Shown: positions 40,844-49,248 of the stretch, piece by piece
Layout of the letters: every line of letters starts with the position of its first letter
How positions within the stretch are numbered: the stretch's first letter is position 1
Source of the DNA: Candidatus Heimdallarchaeota archaeon
GTDB taxonomy: Archaea > Asgardarchaeota > Heimdallarchaeia > Heimdallarchaeales > Heimdallarchaeaceae
Assembly: GCA_021399345.1 (NCBI GenBank)
Contig: JAAFKI010000112.1
Location: 109,753 to 173,752, forward strand
Direction: 5' to 3'
Length of the DNA: 64,000 nucleotides
The notes under the pieces: model-generated
Told to the model about the DNA's origin: nothing
Databases searched by the model: none
Seen by the model: the letters and a program-made list of their open reading frames with translations, nothing else
Made by a program: the position numbers and the translations under genes

Positions 40844-43075
40844 ATGGTTCGAGTTAAGAATCCAGACGAAATTAGAGACATGATCAAGAATCACCCCATG
40901 GAATTAAGAAGAGTCTTTACCATAGCAGCTCATATTGATCATGGAAAAACTACAACAAGTGATTATCTTCTTCGAAAAGCAGGTTTGATGTCAGATGCAG
41001 ATGCTGGTAAAAAGGTAATGATGGACAGCGATGAAGAGGAACAAGAAAGAGGTATTACTATCTTCACATCTGTTGTTTTGTTGAACTATGAATATGAGAA
41101 TAAAGATGGAGATTCAAATTCCTATCTCTTTGAAATTAACGATACACCTGGTCACATTAGTTTTACAGGCGAGGTAAGTAGAGCTCTTCGTGGTTCAGAT
41201 GGTGTTATTCTGTTAGTGGACGCTCTTGAAGGCGTAATGACACAAACTGAAACAAATATCAGATTAAGTTTAAACGAAAAGTGTAAACCTGTTCTTTTCA
41301 TCAATAAAGTTGACAGGTTAATATCAGAGTTGAGATTAGCACCAGGAGATGTATTCCAGAAAATTGATAACATCCTCAATGGTGTTAATAAATTGATCAG
41401 AGATAATGCTCCTGAAGGGTTAGGAAAGGCTTGGCAAGTATCCTTTAAAGATGGTTCTGTTTCAGTAGGAAGTGCAAAAGATGGTTGGGCATTCAACATG
41501 TCTACCCTACAAAGATTGCAGATAAAACCCCAAGATGTTTTTGCAAAATACGATGTAGATGATAAAGATTGGTTAAAAGAAAATCTTCCATTAGAAGAAC
41601 CTTTACTTGAAATGGTAATAGAACATCTTCCAAATCCAATTGAAGGACAAAAAATGAAAATACCGGCGATTTGGGGTGGAGATTTAACCAGTCCAGAAGG
41701 CCAAGCACTAATGAATTGTGACCGAGATGGTCCATTAATGGGAATGATCACAAAAATCTTCATTGAACCAAAGTCTAAAAGACCAACACTAATTGGAAGA
41801 GTTTTCTCTGGCACTTTAAGAAGTTCAGATAGTCTATATCTTGTTGGTAAAAAAACATCAGCTAGAATTAAACGTCTAGGTGTGATGGAAATTACGGACA
41901 TTTTAGATGTTGATGAAGTTCCAGCAGGAAATCTATTCGCTATTTACGGTTTTATAACACCAGCTGGTGAAACTTTTATCCGTGAGGAAGACAAAGGTAA
42001 ATTTGTTCCATTCGAAGAAATCTCTTATGTAGCTGAACCTGTTGTTAGTAGAACCATAAAACCAAAAGATCCACAAGATATTGCTAAACTAGGTGAAGTT
42101 GTTTCCAAATGGATTATGGCTGATCCGACAGCAGCATTCAGACACGATCAAGAATCTAAAACATATGTTCTATCAGGAATAGATCCTCTTCAGATTGAAA
42201 TTTTAGTAACCAGAATTCGAGATCAAGTAGCTATTGAAGTAAGTGATCCTATCATCGTCTATAGAGAAGTACCAACTAAAGCAGGAGTTACTGTCCATGC
42301 TAAATCACCAAACGGACATAATAGGCTAATGCTTCACATTCAACCTTTGAACCAAGCTACTATTGATCTAATCAAATCAGGAAAAGTAAATAACGATCAA
42401 GATAGAAGAGATAGGGCAATGATTCTTCAACAGGATGGTGGTTGGGAAGCTAAAAGAGCTAGAAGGATTTGGTACATTAAAGATTCAAACATGATTATTG
42501 ATGCAACCACTGGTGTTCAAAGGCTTGACAATATTAAAGCCTACATTATTCAGGTTTTCGAAGATTTCTGTGAAGGAGCTACTTTGGCCAAAGAACCATT
42601 AATGGGTTCATTGTTTACTATTACAGATGCAACTGTTCACGTTGATCCAGCTCATACAGGTTTTACTGAAATATTCCAAATGTGTTTAGCAGCGTATCAT
42701 ACAACATTTCTAACCAGTGATCCTCAAATACTTGAACCAATGCTCATAATTGATATTAAAGTTCCTTCAGATTATGTAGGAAACATGTCTAAAGTAATAA
42801 CACAACATAGAGGGATTATTCTAGATATGATACAAGAAGGAGACAACACTAGAATACGAGGAAAAGTTCCAACAGCAGAAACTATTGATCTTGCAGATGA
42901 AATACGTGGAAGCAGTTCAGGTCGAGCTTTCTTTGGTTATGAATTTACAGGATTCGAACGTGTTCCAGTAAATCTTGAAACAGAGATTATTGAATCAATT
43001 CGTACTCGTAAAGAATTATCTCCTCAAACTCCAGATGTTTCAAATTGGGAACGTTTCATGTATAAACGAACCTAA
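40844..43075 (+). CDS. fusA: Elongation factor 2 homologue, altered diphthamide loop
   Basis: I start at the ATG at 40844 (743 aa), near the family's usual 730; a TTG twelve codons earlier is less likely. The GTPase domain has AAHIDHGKTTTSD, RGITI, NDTPGH and NKVD, and the later domains are complete (SPNGHNRL; GYEFTGFERVP). In domain IV the loop that normally reads AIHRGP/GGQ around the diphthamide His reads DPAHTGFTEIF: His604 is kept but the following conserved residues are lost. Many positions around G1 and G2 also differ from canonical archaeal EF-2 (for example RRVFTIAAHID instead of IRNIGIIAHVD). It may be an EF-2 paralogue of the kind reported from Asgard and Korarchaeota without diphthamide. 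No clear RBS. Confidence 0.88.
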   Translation: MVRVKNPDEIRDMIKNHPMELRRVFTIAAHIDHGKTTTSDYLLRKAGLMSDADAGKKVMMDSDEEEQERGITIFTSVVLLNYEYENKDGDSNSYLFEINDTPGHISFTGEVSRALRGSDGVILLVDALEGVMTQTETNIRLSLNEKCKPVLFINKVDRLISELRLAPGDVFQKIDNILNGVNKLIRDNAPEGLGKAWQVSFKDGSVSVGSAKDGWAFNMSTLQRLQIKPQDVFAKYDVDDKDWLKENLPLEEPLLEMVIEHLPNPIEGQKMKIPAIWGGDLTSPEGQALMNCDRDGPLMGMITKIFIEPKSKRPTLIGRVFSGTLRSSDSLYLVGKKTSARIKRLGVMEITDILDVDEVPAGNLFAIYGFITPAGETFIREEDKGKFVPFEEISYVAEPVVSRTIKPKDPQDIAKLGEVVSKWIMADPTAAFRHDQESKTYVLSGIDPLQIEILVTRIRDQVAIEVSDPIIVYREVPTKAGVTVHAKSPNGHNRLMLHIQPLNQATIDLIKSGKVNNDQDRRDRAMILQQDGGWEAKRARRIWYIKDSNMIIDATTGVQRLDNIKAYIIQVFEDFCEGATLAKEPLMGSLFTITDATVHVDPAHTGFTEIFQMCLAAYHTTFLTSDPQILEPMLIIDIKVPSDYVGNMSKVITQHRGIILDMIQEGDNTRIRGKVPTAETIDLADEIRGSSSGRAFFGYEFTGFERVPVNLETEIIESIRTRKELSPQTPDVSNWERFMYKRT

Positions 43076-43135
43076 ATTCCTTTTTCTAATTTTTCTTTCT
43101 TTTTATTTACTTTAAAAAGTGCTTTTTCATATTAA
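43076..43135 (+). terminator. Poly-T terminator after EF-2
   Basis: After the EF-2 stop come repeated T clusters (CTTTTTCTAATTTTTC, then CTTTCTTTTTATTTAC). Archaeal RNA polymerase stops at such T tracts without a hairpin. The sequence also lies between convergent genes, as expected for a termination zone. Confidence 0.5.
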
Positions 43136-43180
43136 AAAAAGAAATTGAAAAGAGTAAAAGGAAGAATTGAGTGAAGATTT

Positions 43181-44692
43181 TTATTCTTCTTCCCCTTCTC
43201 CAAATTCTGTAGTTAATTGTTCATAGAAAGTATCTTCTTCAGATATTGGCTCAAGTTCACCTTCTGTTATAACTCCTGGTAGCTCTTCTTCCATAAACTC
43301 TTGATCTTCAAGCATTGGATCAATTGCATCCTCAAACCTTGATGAGAATCTTTCCTGAATATATCCAATTAAAGAGGTCAAAAGTAATACGATGACAACT
43401 ATCGGAATTAGTAATAAAACTACACCTTCTGGTTGAAGCATTTCTAGAGAATTGTATATTGAAGGCGGATATCGGAGAATGAACAATAGTATATCTGGAT
43501 TTAAAATGACATACAATCCACCTAACATAATTAGCACTCTAAAAAGCACTGATGTAAGAACATAGACTATAGTCATTAAAGGTTTAATAGTAACTGCAGC
43601 ACCAACTAATTTTTCGTCAACTCTTGGATCACTATGAACAAGTCCATCATGATATCTTTGCAGTCGAGATGTAAGTTTATCTTGTTGACCGCCTGGTCTT
43701 GCAAACAGAGAATCCGAAGCTTTCTCCAAGAAGTAAGTCATACCGGAAACACCAAATTTTCTTGCGATCGAACTACCTGTTGCTCCTATGGATTGACCAG
43801 CTTTTTTCTCTTCTTCATCTTCTTCAGTTTCTGCAGCAAGTATTGGACTTGGAGTCGGAGCTCCTGTAATACCTAATCTGAACTCGCTCAACCTATCAAG
43901 TGCTCTTAGTACTCTTTGCTGCCTGCTCTGCGCTGGGTTCAATATATGAGAAATATATGAGATTTGTAACGATATTTCTAAGAATAAATACGACGATAAA
44001 GCGATTAATACTACATCATTCGTGAAAAGCTCTCCTATATTCTTTGTAGGTGAAAATCTGAAATTGCTCTTGAATAGATGTTTTGCACTTCCGTAAAAGA
44101 CAATAAATTGTATACTTACAAAAGCTGTAGCAGCTGAACGCATATCAGCTTTGAATAAAAATGCTACCAATGCAATTCCTAATAGGATAACAAAGAACAT
44201 CAGAATTGATGCTCTGAATATAGCTTTAAGTGGATAGATAGCATTCATTTCAAAGAGCTCCCCAAATGGAGAGAATAAATCTGTAGGATCTACCCCAAAG
44301 AGTACATCACTATCGATTTCACCTGGAGGTTGAACATTATTAAATAAATCACCTGTTAGAAAAGCTCGCGCACCATATAATATTGCCCCCGCATCACTAG
44401 ATGAAAAAGCTAAAAATATCATTAAAGGTGCAGTGAAAATAATCAGAGCTATGAGTTCGAGGATTATAAACAGGAATGATAGAGCATCTAACAAATGCCC
44501 ATCTGGAAATAATGCAGGATTAGCAAAATCAATTAGAGTAAACAGTTCTACACCGACCCAAACTATAGCACCGATGGCGATTAATCTGCCAATTAGATGA
44601 GTTAAAAGGGTCTGAGTTCTTGCTCCTCTTATTCTACTTTGTACTCCTCTTATTCCCAAGTCAATTATTCTTGTATCTGATAAAGATTCCAT
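43181..44692 (-). CDS. Multipass membrane protein of MoxR/DUF58 locus A
   Basis: About 503 residues from the ATG at 44692 behind GGGTGACAAAAGT; a start inside the DUF58 gene (44755) is possible but has no RBS. Six to eight hydrophobic segments are spread over the chain: several between about 45 and 270 and two near 385-470. A charged cytoplasmic stretch (about 285-375; ETEEDEEEKK) lies between. The C-terminus is very acidic. It ends the leftward operon, the position held in locus B by the 268-residue membrane protein. A role as membrane platform of the MoxR system is inference. Confidence 0.75.
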   Translation of the reverse strand: MESLSDTRIIDLGIRGVQSRIRGARTQTLLTHLIGRLIAIGAIVWVGVELFTLIDFANPALFPDGHLLDALSFLFIILELIALIIFTAPLMIFLAFSSSDAGAILYGARAFLTGDLFNNVQPPGEIDSDVLFGVDPTDLFSPFGELFEMNAIYPLKAIFRASILMFFVILLGIALVAFLFKADMRSAATAFVSIQFIVFYGSAKHLFKSNFRFSPTKNIGELFTNDVVLIALSSYLFLEISLQISYISHILNPAQSRQQRVLRALDRLSEFRLGITGAPTPSPILAAETEEDEEEKKAGQSIGATGSSIARKFGVSGMTYFLEKASDSLFARPGGQQDKLTSRLQRYHDGLVHSDPRVDEKLVGAAVTIKPLMTIVYVLTSVLFRVLIMLGGLYVILNPDILLFILRYPPSIYNSLEMLQPEGVVLLLIPIVVIVLLLTSLIGYIQERFSSRFEDAIDPMLEDQEFMEEELPGVITEGELEPISEEDTFYEQLTTEFGEGEEE

Positions 44693-44699
44693 ACTTTTG

Positions 44700-46148
44700 T
44701 CACCCTTGTCTTTGCATCCTGTTAAACTGAGCCATAATTGTTGGTAGAAAATCATCTGGTCCTACTGAAATAGAAACAGAATCGTACCTTCTCAGTAATT
44801 TAAACATGTTCTGTCTTTCTCCTAACTGCTTTTCGACCATTGCATGACCAATCATCTGTTCCACTGGAGATAATTGTTGAGAAACAATCTCAAACCAAGG
44901 ACCAAATGGCGAAATAACGGTTATATTGTGTTTCTGTGCTCTAGCACGTCTAACAGCTTTCACCAAACGATCGGGATGTGATTCAAGATCAGTTAGAATC
45001 ACTATATAGGAGGATCTTTTTACTCTTTGAAGTAGGTAGTTTATAGCAACTTCAAGATCTGCTTCTCCTTCAGGTTTAGCATAAGCCAAAGCTTCTAGAA
45101 ATTGGAATAATCTAGTTCGTGTTGAAGTTACATCGATCCAATTCCGAACTTTATCGTTATATATACACATCCCAACTAAGTCTTTCTTCTCGAAAGCAAG
45201 ATGTATTAGTAAAACTGCACTGCGGATTGCATATTCTAGTTTTGTGTTCCGTGGTAAACCAGCACCCATACTAGCGGAGGAATCTATCAAAACCAGCAAA
45301 CGGATATTTTCTTCAGATTCAAACTCACGAACCATCATCTTACCAGAACGTGAAAAAGCTTTCCAGTCGATGAATTTGAAAGGATCACCAGTTTGATACT
45401 TGCGAATACCCCAGAAATCAGATCCCATTCCTTTGAGTTTGGTTCTATGGAACCCAAATAGCAATCCAAGTTGCCTCTTCTTACCTACCATATCTAGTTT
45501 CTTAATATCCTCATAACTTGGATAAACTAGAATTTCTGTTTTAGATTTAATTTCACCTTCTGTTGCATAGAAACCCATTCTATCTCTAATTATTACTTTT
45601 GTAGGACCGATTTCGAAAAGTCCTCTAATGGGAATTCGAACTACATATCCATATGAGATGGTTTGTCTTGGATTAAGTTGCGTTACGATGAAATTTTCTC
45701 CAAGAATCAAATCGAAAACTTCTGGTATGGCATCATAGATTTCAATAGCTGGCAGTTGATTAACTGATTTGTTTCTGGCAGTTACTTCGATATAGACATA
45801 ATCACCAGCAAAAGCTTTTGGTTTGGACACTCGTCTCTTAATTTCTATTGATTTAGGATTAGAGCCCAACCTGTAGAAAGGCAAACCCAATAGAACTGAA
45901 AAGATAAGCATCACTCCACCGATAATGAAGAACCAGATGAGAGTTCCTTGACTATCTACATAAAAATGAAGGAAATCCATAACTCCAAAACCCTCAGGAT
46001 CTGGGATGAAATCTGGATCATCTATTTGTGGGTTAAAACCAAACGAGTCAAGCATCACATTGAGTGATAAATATCCCGCTAGTGCAAAGCCTGCGCTAAT
46101 CATGATGATTCCAGCAAAGATTAGCCAGCCACCTCGGCGAGTAAACAA
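44700..46148 (-). CDS. DUF58 protein with von Willebrand A domain (locus A)
   Basis: 482 residues, TTG start with GGTGG six bases upstream. Two N-terminal membrane helices (about 8-32 and 70-95) are followed by a beta-rich domain and then the DUF58 signature (GMGSDFWGIRKYQTGDPFKF, IDWKAFSRSGKMMVREFE). A vWA fold follows with an intact metal site: DSSAS in VLIDSSASMG and TDLESHP. DUF58 proteins pair with MoxR ATPases, which are thought to load or remodel vWA-domain partners with metals or cofactors. It directly follows the MoxR gene (23 bp). Confidence 0.88.
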   Translation of the reverse strand: MFTRRGGWLIFAGIIMISAGFALAGYLSLNVMLDSFGFNPQIDDPDFIPDPEGFGVMDFLHFYVDSQGTLIWFFIIGGVMLIFSVLLGLPFYRLGSNPKSIEIKRRVSKPKAFAGDYVYIEVTARNKSVNQLPAIEIYDAIPEVFDLILGENFIVTQLNPRQTISYGYVVRIPIRGLFEIGPTKVIIRDRMGFYATEGEIKSKTEILVYPSYEDIKKLDMVGKKRQLGLLFGFHRTKLKGMGSDFWGIRKYQTGDPFKFIDWKAFSRSGKMMVREFESEENIRLLVLIDSSASMGAGLPRNTKLEYAIRSAVLLIHLAFEKKDLVGMCIYNDKVRNWIDVTSTRTRLFQFLEALAYAKPEGEADLEVAINYLLQRVKRSSYIVILTDLESHPDRLVKAVRRARAQKHNITVISPFGPWFEIVSQQLSPVEQMIGHAMVEKQLGERQNMFKLLRRYDSVSISVGPDDFLPTIMAQFNRMQRQG

Positions 46149-46171
46149 TATTTTCCACCTAGTTTTTGATT

Positions 46172-47182
46172 CTATACGGGTACTGGTAGATTTCTCAATA
46201 TTTCATTGACAACCATTGTACCAGTTGTTCCTTCTAATTCTGCTTCTGGTTTCATCATTAACCTGTGTGCGGAAGCTACTCTTGCAATACGTTTGATATC
46301 GTCAGGAATAACATAATCTCGACCACGCATTGCAGCAACGGATTTAGCAGCATTTAACAAAGCAATACTACAACGAGGACTACCTCCAAGAGAAAGTCTG
46401 GGATCGGTTCGGGTTGAGACGGTCAGGTCTTTGATGTACTCCATAAGATCCTCATGGATGTAAATTCTAGACTCAACGGTTTCTTTCATCTTGACAATAG
46501 TCATGGGAGTGGTAACTCGTCTGACGGTTTCTCGAACCTGACTGTGTTTCAACTTAATGATATCCATCTCTTCTTCAGGGGAAGGCAAGTCAACTAGCAG
46601 TTTGAACATAAAACGATCAACTTGAGCCTCAGGTAAAGGATACGTCCCTTCTTGCTCGATGGGATTCTGAGTTGCTATAACCAAAAATGGATCGTCCAGT
46701 TTGAATGTTGTTCCTTCTACTGTCACTTGTTTTTCTGCCATTGCTTCCAATAGAGCTGCTTGTGTCTTTGGCGGACTTCTATTTATTTCGTCTGCTAGAA
46801 GTATGTTTGTGAATATTGGTCCTTTTCTCATCTTGAAAGTCCCTGCTTTTGGATCATATATTGTTGTTCCAACCACATCTGATGGTAGTAAATCTGGAGT
46901 GAATTGCACTCTTTTAAACTCACACCCTAGTGTTTGAGCAAACGATTTCGCCATCACTGTTTTAGCTATTCCTGGAACACCTTCTAACAAAGCGTGTCCT
47001 CCTCCAAGTAGCGAGATGAACATATCTTCTAGCACATCCAGTTTTCCAATGATCACTCTAGCTAGTTCGTTGTATATTTCATCCCATACTCTCTTTACGT
47101 CTTTTGGAGTTACAACTGCTTCAGTAGCTGCTTTCGCTTTTCCTTTTACTTCTTCATTTTTTTCTTCACTCATTTTTTTCAC
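46172..47182 (-). CDS. MoxR-family AAA+ ATPase (locus A)
   Basis: 336 residues, GTG start (an ATG three codons later is an alternative). Walker A is EGVPGIAKTV, Walker B LLADEINRSPPK, sensor 1 VIATQNP, and sensor 2 region SLGGSPRCSIALL. These are the MoxR signatures; ALLEAMAEKQVTVEG is the typical loop. MoxR ATPases act as chaperones for neighbouring vWA proteins. The extra 30 charged residues at the N-terminus (EEKNEEVKGKAKAATEA) are not in the locus B copy (59356-60300). It lies 13 bp after the DUF4350-like gene and 23 bp before DUF58. Confidence 0.92.
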   Translation of the reverse strand: MKKMSEEKNEEVKGKAKAATEAVVTPKDVKRVWDEIYNELARVIIGKLDVLEDMFISLLGGGHALLEGVPGIAKTVMAKSFAQTLGCEFKRVQFTPDLLPSDVVGTTIYDPKAGTFKMRKGPIFTNILLADEINRSPPKTQAALLEAMAEKQVTVEGTTFKLDDPFLVIATQNPIEQEGTYPLPEAQVDRFMFKLLVDLPSPEEEMDIIKLKHSQVRETVRRVTTPMTIVKMKETVESRIYIHEDLMEYIKDLTVSTRTDPRLSLGGSPRCSIALLNAAKSVAAMRGRDYVIPDDIKRIARVASAHRLMMKPEAELEGTTGTMVVNEILRNLPVPV

Positions 47183-47195
47183 TTTTCCTTTTTAA

Positions 47196-48860
47196 TTAAC
47201 CGGGCAATCTATCGATTAAACCCTTTATGAATGTCATATATTTCATAAACATGTGTTCTGGTATAATACGTGGTTTTGCCAAATAGGCCTCAATTCTAAT
47301 TAATGTGTCAAGCAGATCTTTTTGACTTAGTGATGGATCTCTTATACTGAAGTACTCTGCTATTTCTTGAGGTGAGGACATTGATTGTTTTGTCACCTTT
47401 CTCAATCCTCTCAACATTGTTCTGTGAAGTAGACCCACTGCCTCACTATATGCCCCCGTGTCAACTATCCTCCGTATCTCTCTTTCAAACCTTGACCTTC
47501 CTTTTTCTCCTCTATACTTTGTCCAAAGTATTGGAGTCAGACGGGTTTTCTTTGGTATCAAACGATATCCCAATATAGCAAAAATAATAGGTATAAATGG
47601 TGCATATAGAGGAAACATGGACATTTCTGTAATAAATCTCATTAAAACCATGGAGTATACTGTAGCACTATAGAACTTCTGATGTGCGTGCCCTTCATCA
47701 AAAATTATGGGTACGGATTTTGGATCAGTTGTATTCATATCTGCTGTAAGATAATTGAATAAATTGATCGAGAATTGTGCATTATCATTCTCTGTTGGTT
47801 GGTCAATCCATTTATTGATAAATATGTCTGGATCTCCAATCATAACTATTTTTCCTCGGCCTATTGGTAGAGTCATAATAGGCGCAAACATGGCATTACC
47901 CCATTCATCAGCATCAGGTGTTGCTGTTCCTTCCTTTGCAGATTGGAAATCTGATTCTAACCAAGATGATTCGGTTGTGTAAAAAGGTAGGAATGGCAAG
48001 AAGAAATAACCTGCATCAATACCTAGATGTTCAAGCAAGTTAATAGCTTGCAGCGGCATCCAATCTGTTCTGTAAGCTTTGACTGTTTCAGCCTCATCTA
48101 GAAAGAATGAATGATTTATAGCAACGCTTAATGCTGTTCCAAATTCCATCTGAAGTCTATCAACACCAGATGTTAACGGTGTTGAAACAGCTGGGGTTAG
48201 AATTGGCTGGGCAGGATTAACTGTATAACTTTCAGCATCCATCAATACAGAACCATTAAAAGCAATACCTTTCATCATACCTAGCAGTTCGAAGAAAATG
48301 GTTTCTTCTGTTACTCCACCACCCTCTTCACCAAATCCGAACATTTCAGCTAAGGAAGGTATACCACCCTGCATCATAGCGATTTGATCCCAAGTATTAA
48401 TTATATTAAATAATGGTTCGAATATTTCAGCCCCTGTTCCATAATCGTCAGCAACTAGTAAACTTCCTCCTCTCGCTAGGAAAGTTATTAGTGAGATTGT
48501 GTCAGTTGTGCTATACTGTGTAGCTGGTCCGATTATCGCAAAAACACCGGGTTCATATACTCTATTCAACAAAGATAAAGAAGACATACCATTGGTAATA
48601 CCAGTAAAACCATCATTTTCAAGCACTTGACGTACACTAGATAAACCATCCCAACTATCACTATAAATACTGAATTTTGTCCCATATCCACCTAGACCTA
48701 CAAGACCTAGAAAGATAGGTACTACTACGATCATGAACAGAATAGACATCACAATTGTGTATTTTGTGAAACTAAATTTAGGTAATTTAAATCTAGTTCT
48801 TGCTCTTGATTGTCTTTCTTGTTCTGCCTTTGCTCTTGGTTGGTTTCCTTGTTGGCTCAA
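47196..48860 (-). CDS. DUF4350-like membrane protein (locus A)
   Basis: 554 residues from a TTG within the end of the preceding gene (68-bp overlap). A basic N-terminus and a helix (about 33-58) lead to an extracellular GATase-like domain of DUF4350 type: YSDSWDGLSSVRQVLENDG, then ARGGSLLVADDYGTG. Near residue 395 stands FDEGHAHQKF, the family's (E)(E/G)H motif. A second helix (about 418-440) and a cytoplasmic helical tail close it. The locus B protein at 60297-61583 has the same plan with CFEESHKRW. DUF4350 genes regularly accompany MoxR/DUF58. Activity is unknown. Confidence 0.8.
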   Translation of the reverse strand: MSQQGNQPRAKAEQERQSRARTRFKLPKFSFTKYTIVMSILFMIVVVPIFLGLVGLGGYGTKFSIYSDSWDGLSSVRQVLENDGFTGITNGMSSLSLLNRVYEPGVFAIIGPATQYSTTDTISLITFLARGGSLLVADDYGTGAEIFEPLFNIINTWDQIAMMQGGIPSLAEMFGFGEEGGGVTEETIFFELLGMMKGIAFNGSVLMDAESYTVNPAQPILTPAVSTPLTSGVDRLQMEFGTALSVAINHSFFLDEAETVKAYRTDWMPLQAINLLEHLGIDAGYFFLPFLPFYTTESSWLESDFQSAKEGTATPDADEWGNAMFAPIMTLPIGRGKIVMIGDPDIFINKWIDQPTENDNAQFSINLFNYLTADMNTTDPKSVPIIFDEGHAHQKFYSATVYSMVLMRFITEMSMFPLYAPFIPIIFAILGYRLIPKKTRLTPILWTKYRGEKGRSRFEREIRRIVDTGAYSEAVGLLHRTMLRGLRKVTKQSMSSPQEIAEYFSIRDPSLSQKDLLDTLIRIEAYLAKPRIIPEHMFMKYMTFIKGLIDRLPG

Positions 48861-49248
48861 CTACTTCTACACCCTGTTCTCTTATTCCTCTGAAACAGAT
48901 ATCTAGTCTCTGAATTGCTTCTTGATAATCGTCATAAGATATATCGGCATCAGTATAACGTGCTATCTCAAATGATGTTAAGTATTCATCCATAACTTCA
49001 TGTGAAATATTAGCTGTGTTTGCTACATTAATACCAAATTCTCGTCCTGTTTCATAAGGAGCACGAGCCATGCTAAGAAGACCATCAGCGATGTTTGTTA
49101 AACCTCCAAAAGAGGCTATTACAGCACCTCTATAGTCTTGTCGTTGCTCGAAAATTCTAACATCTGCCATTACAGATGTAAACATTTGGTTTAAAGCCTT
49201 AACTTGTTTTCTTCTTTTAAAGAATCCAGAGGATTTACTACGACTCAA
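48793..49248 (-). CDS. Small DUF4129-like cytoplasmic protein
   Basis: 151 residues, TTG start with AGGTGA upstream, overlapping the giant surface gene by 11 bp. It is soluble and helical, with very basic ends. The region YRGAVIASFGGLTNIADGLL and FEIARYTDADISYDDYQEAI follows the outline of the DUF4129 C-terminal helices also seen at the end of the upstream 1214-residue protein (EKARYGFEEI) and in locus B (FYVARYRISQMTYDDLEQF). I infer a freestanding copy of this module. Function is unknown; its overlaps on both sides imply tight co-expression with the locus. Confidence 0.7.
   Translation of the reverse strand: MSRSKSSGFFKRRKQVKALNQMFTSVMADVRIFEQRQDYRGAVIASFGGLTNIADGLLSMARAPYETGREFGINVANTANISHEVMDEYLTSFEIARYTDADISYDDYQEAIQRLDICFRGIREQGVEVVEPTRKPTKSKGRTRKTIKSKN

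Noticed and set aside
41152-41901. Leftward 249-codon reading frame inside EF-2
   Set aside because: Antisense shadow of conserved EF-2 codons; no RBS or domain.
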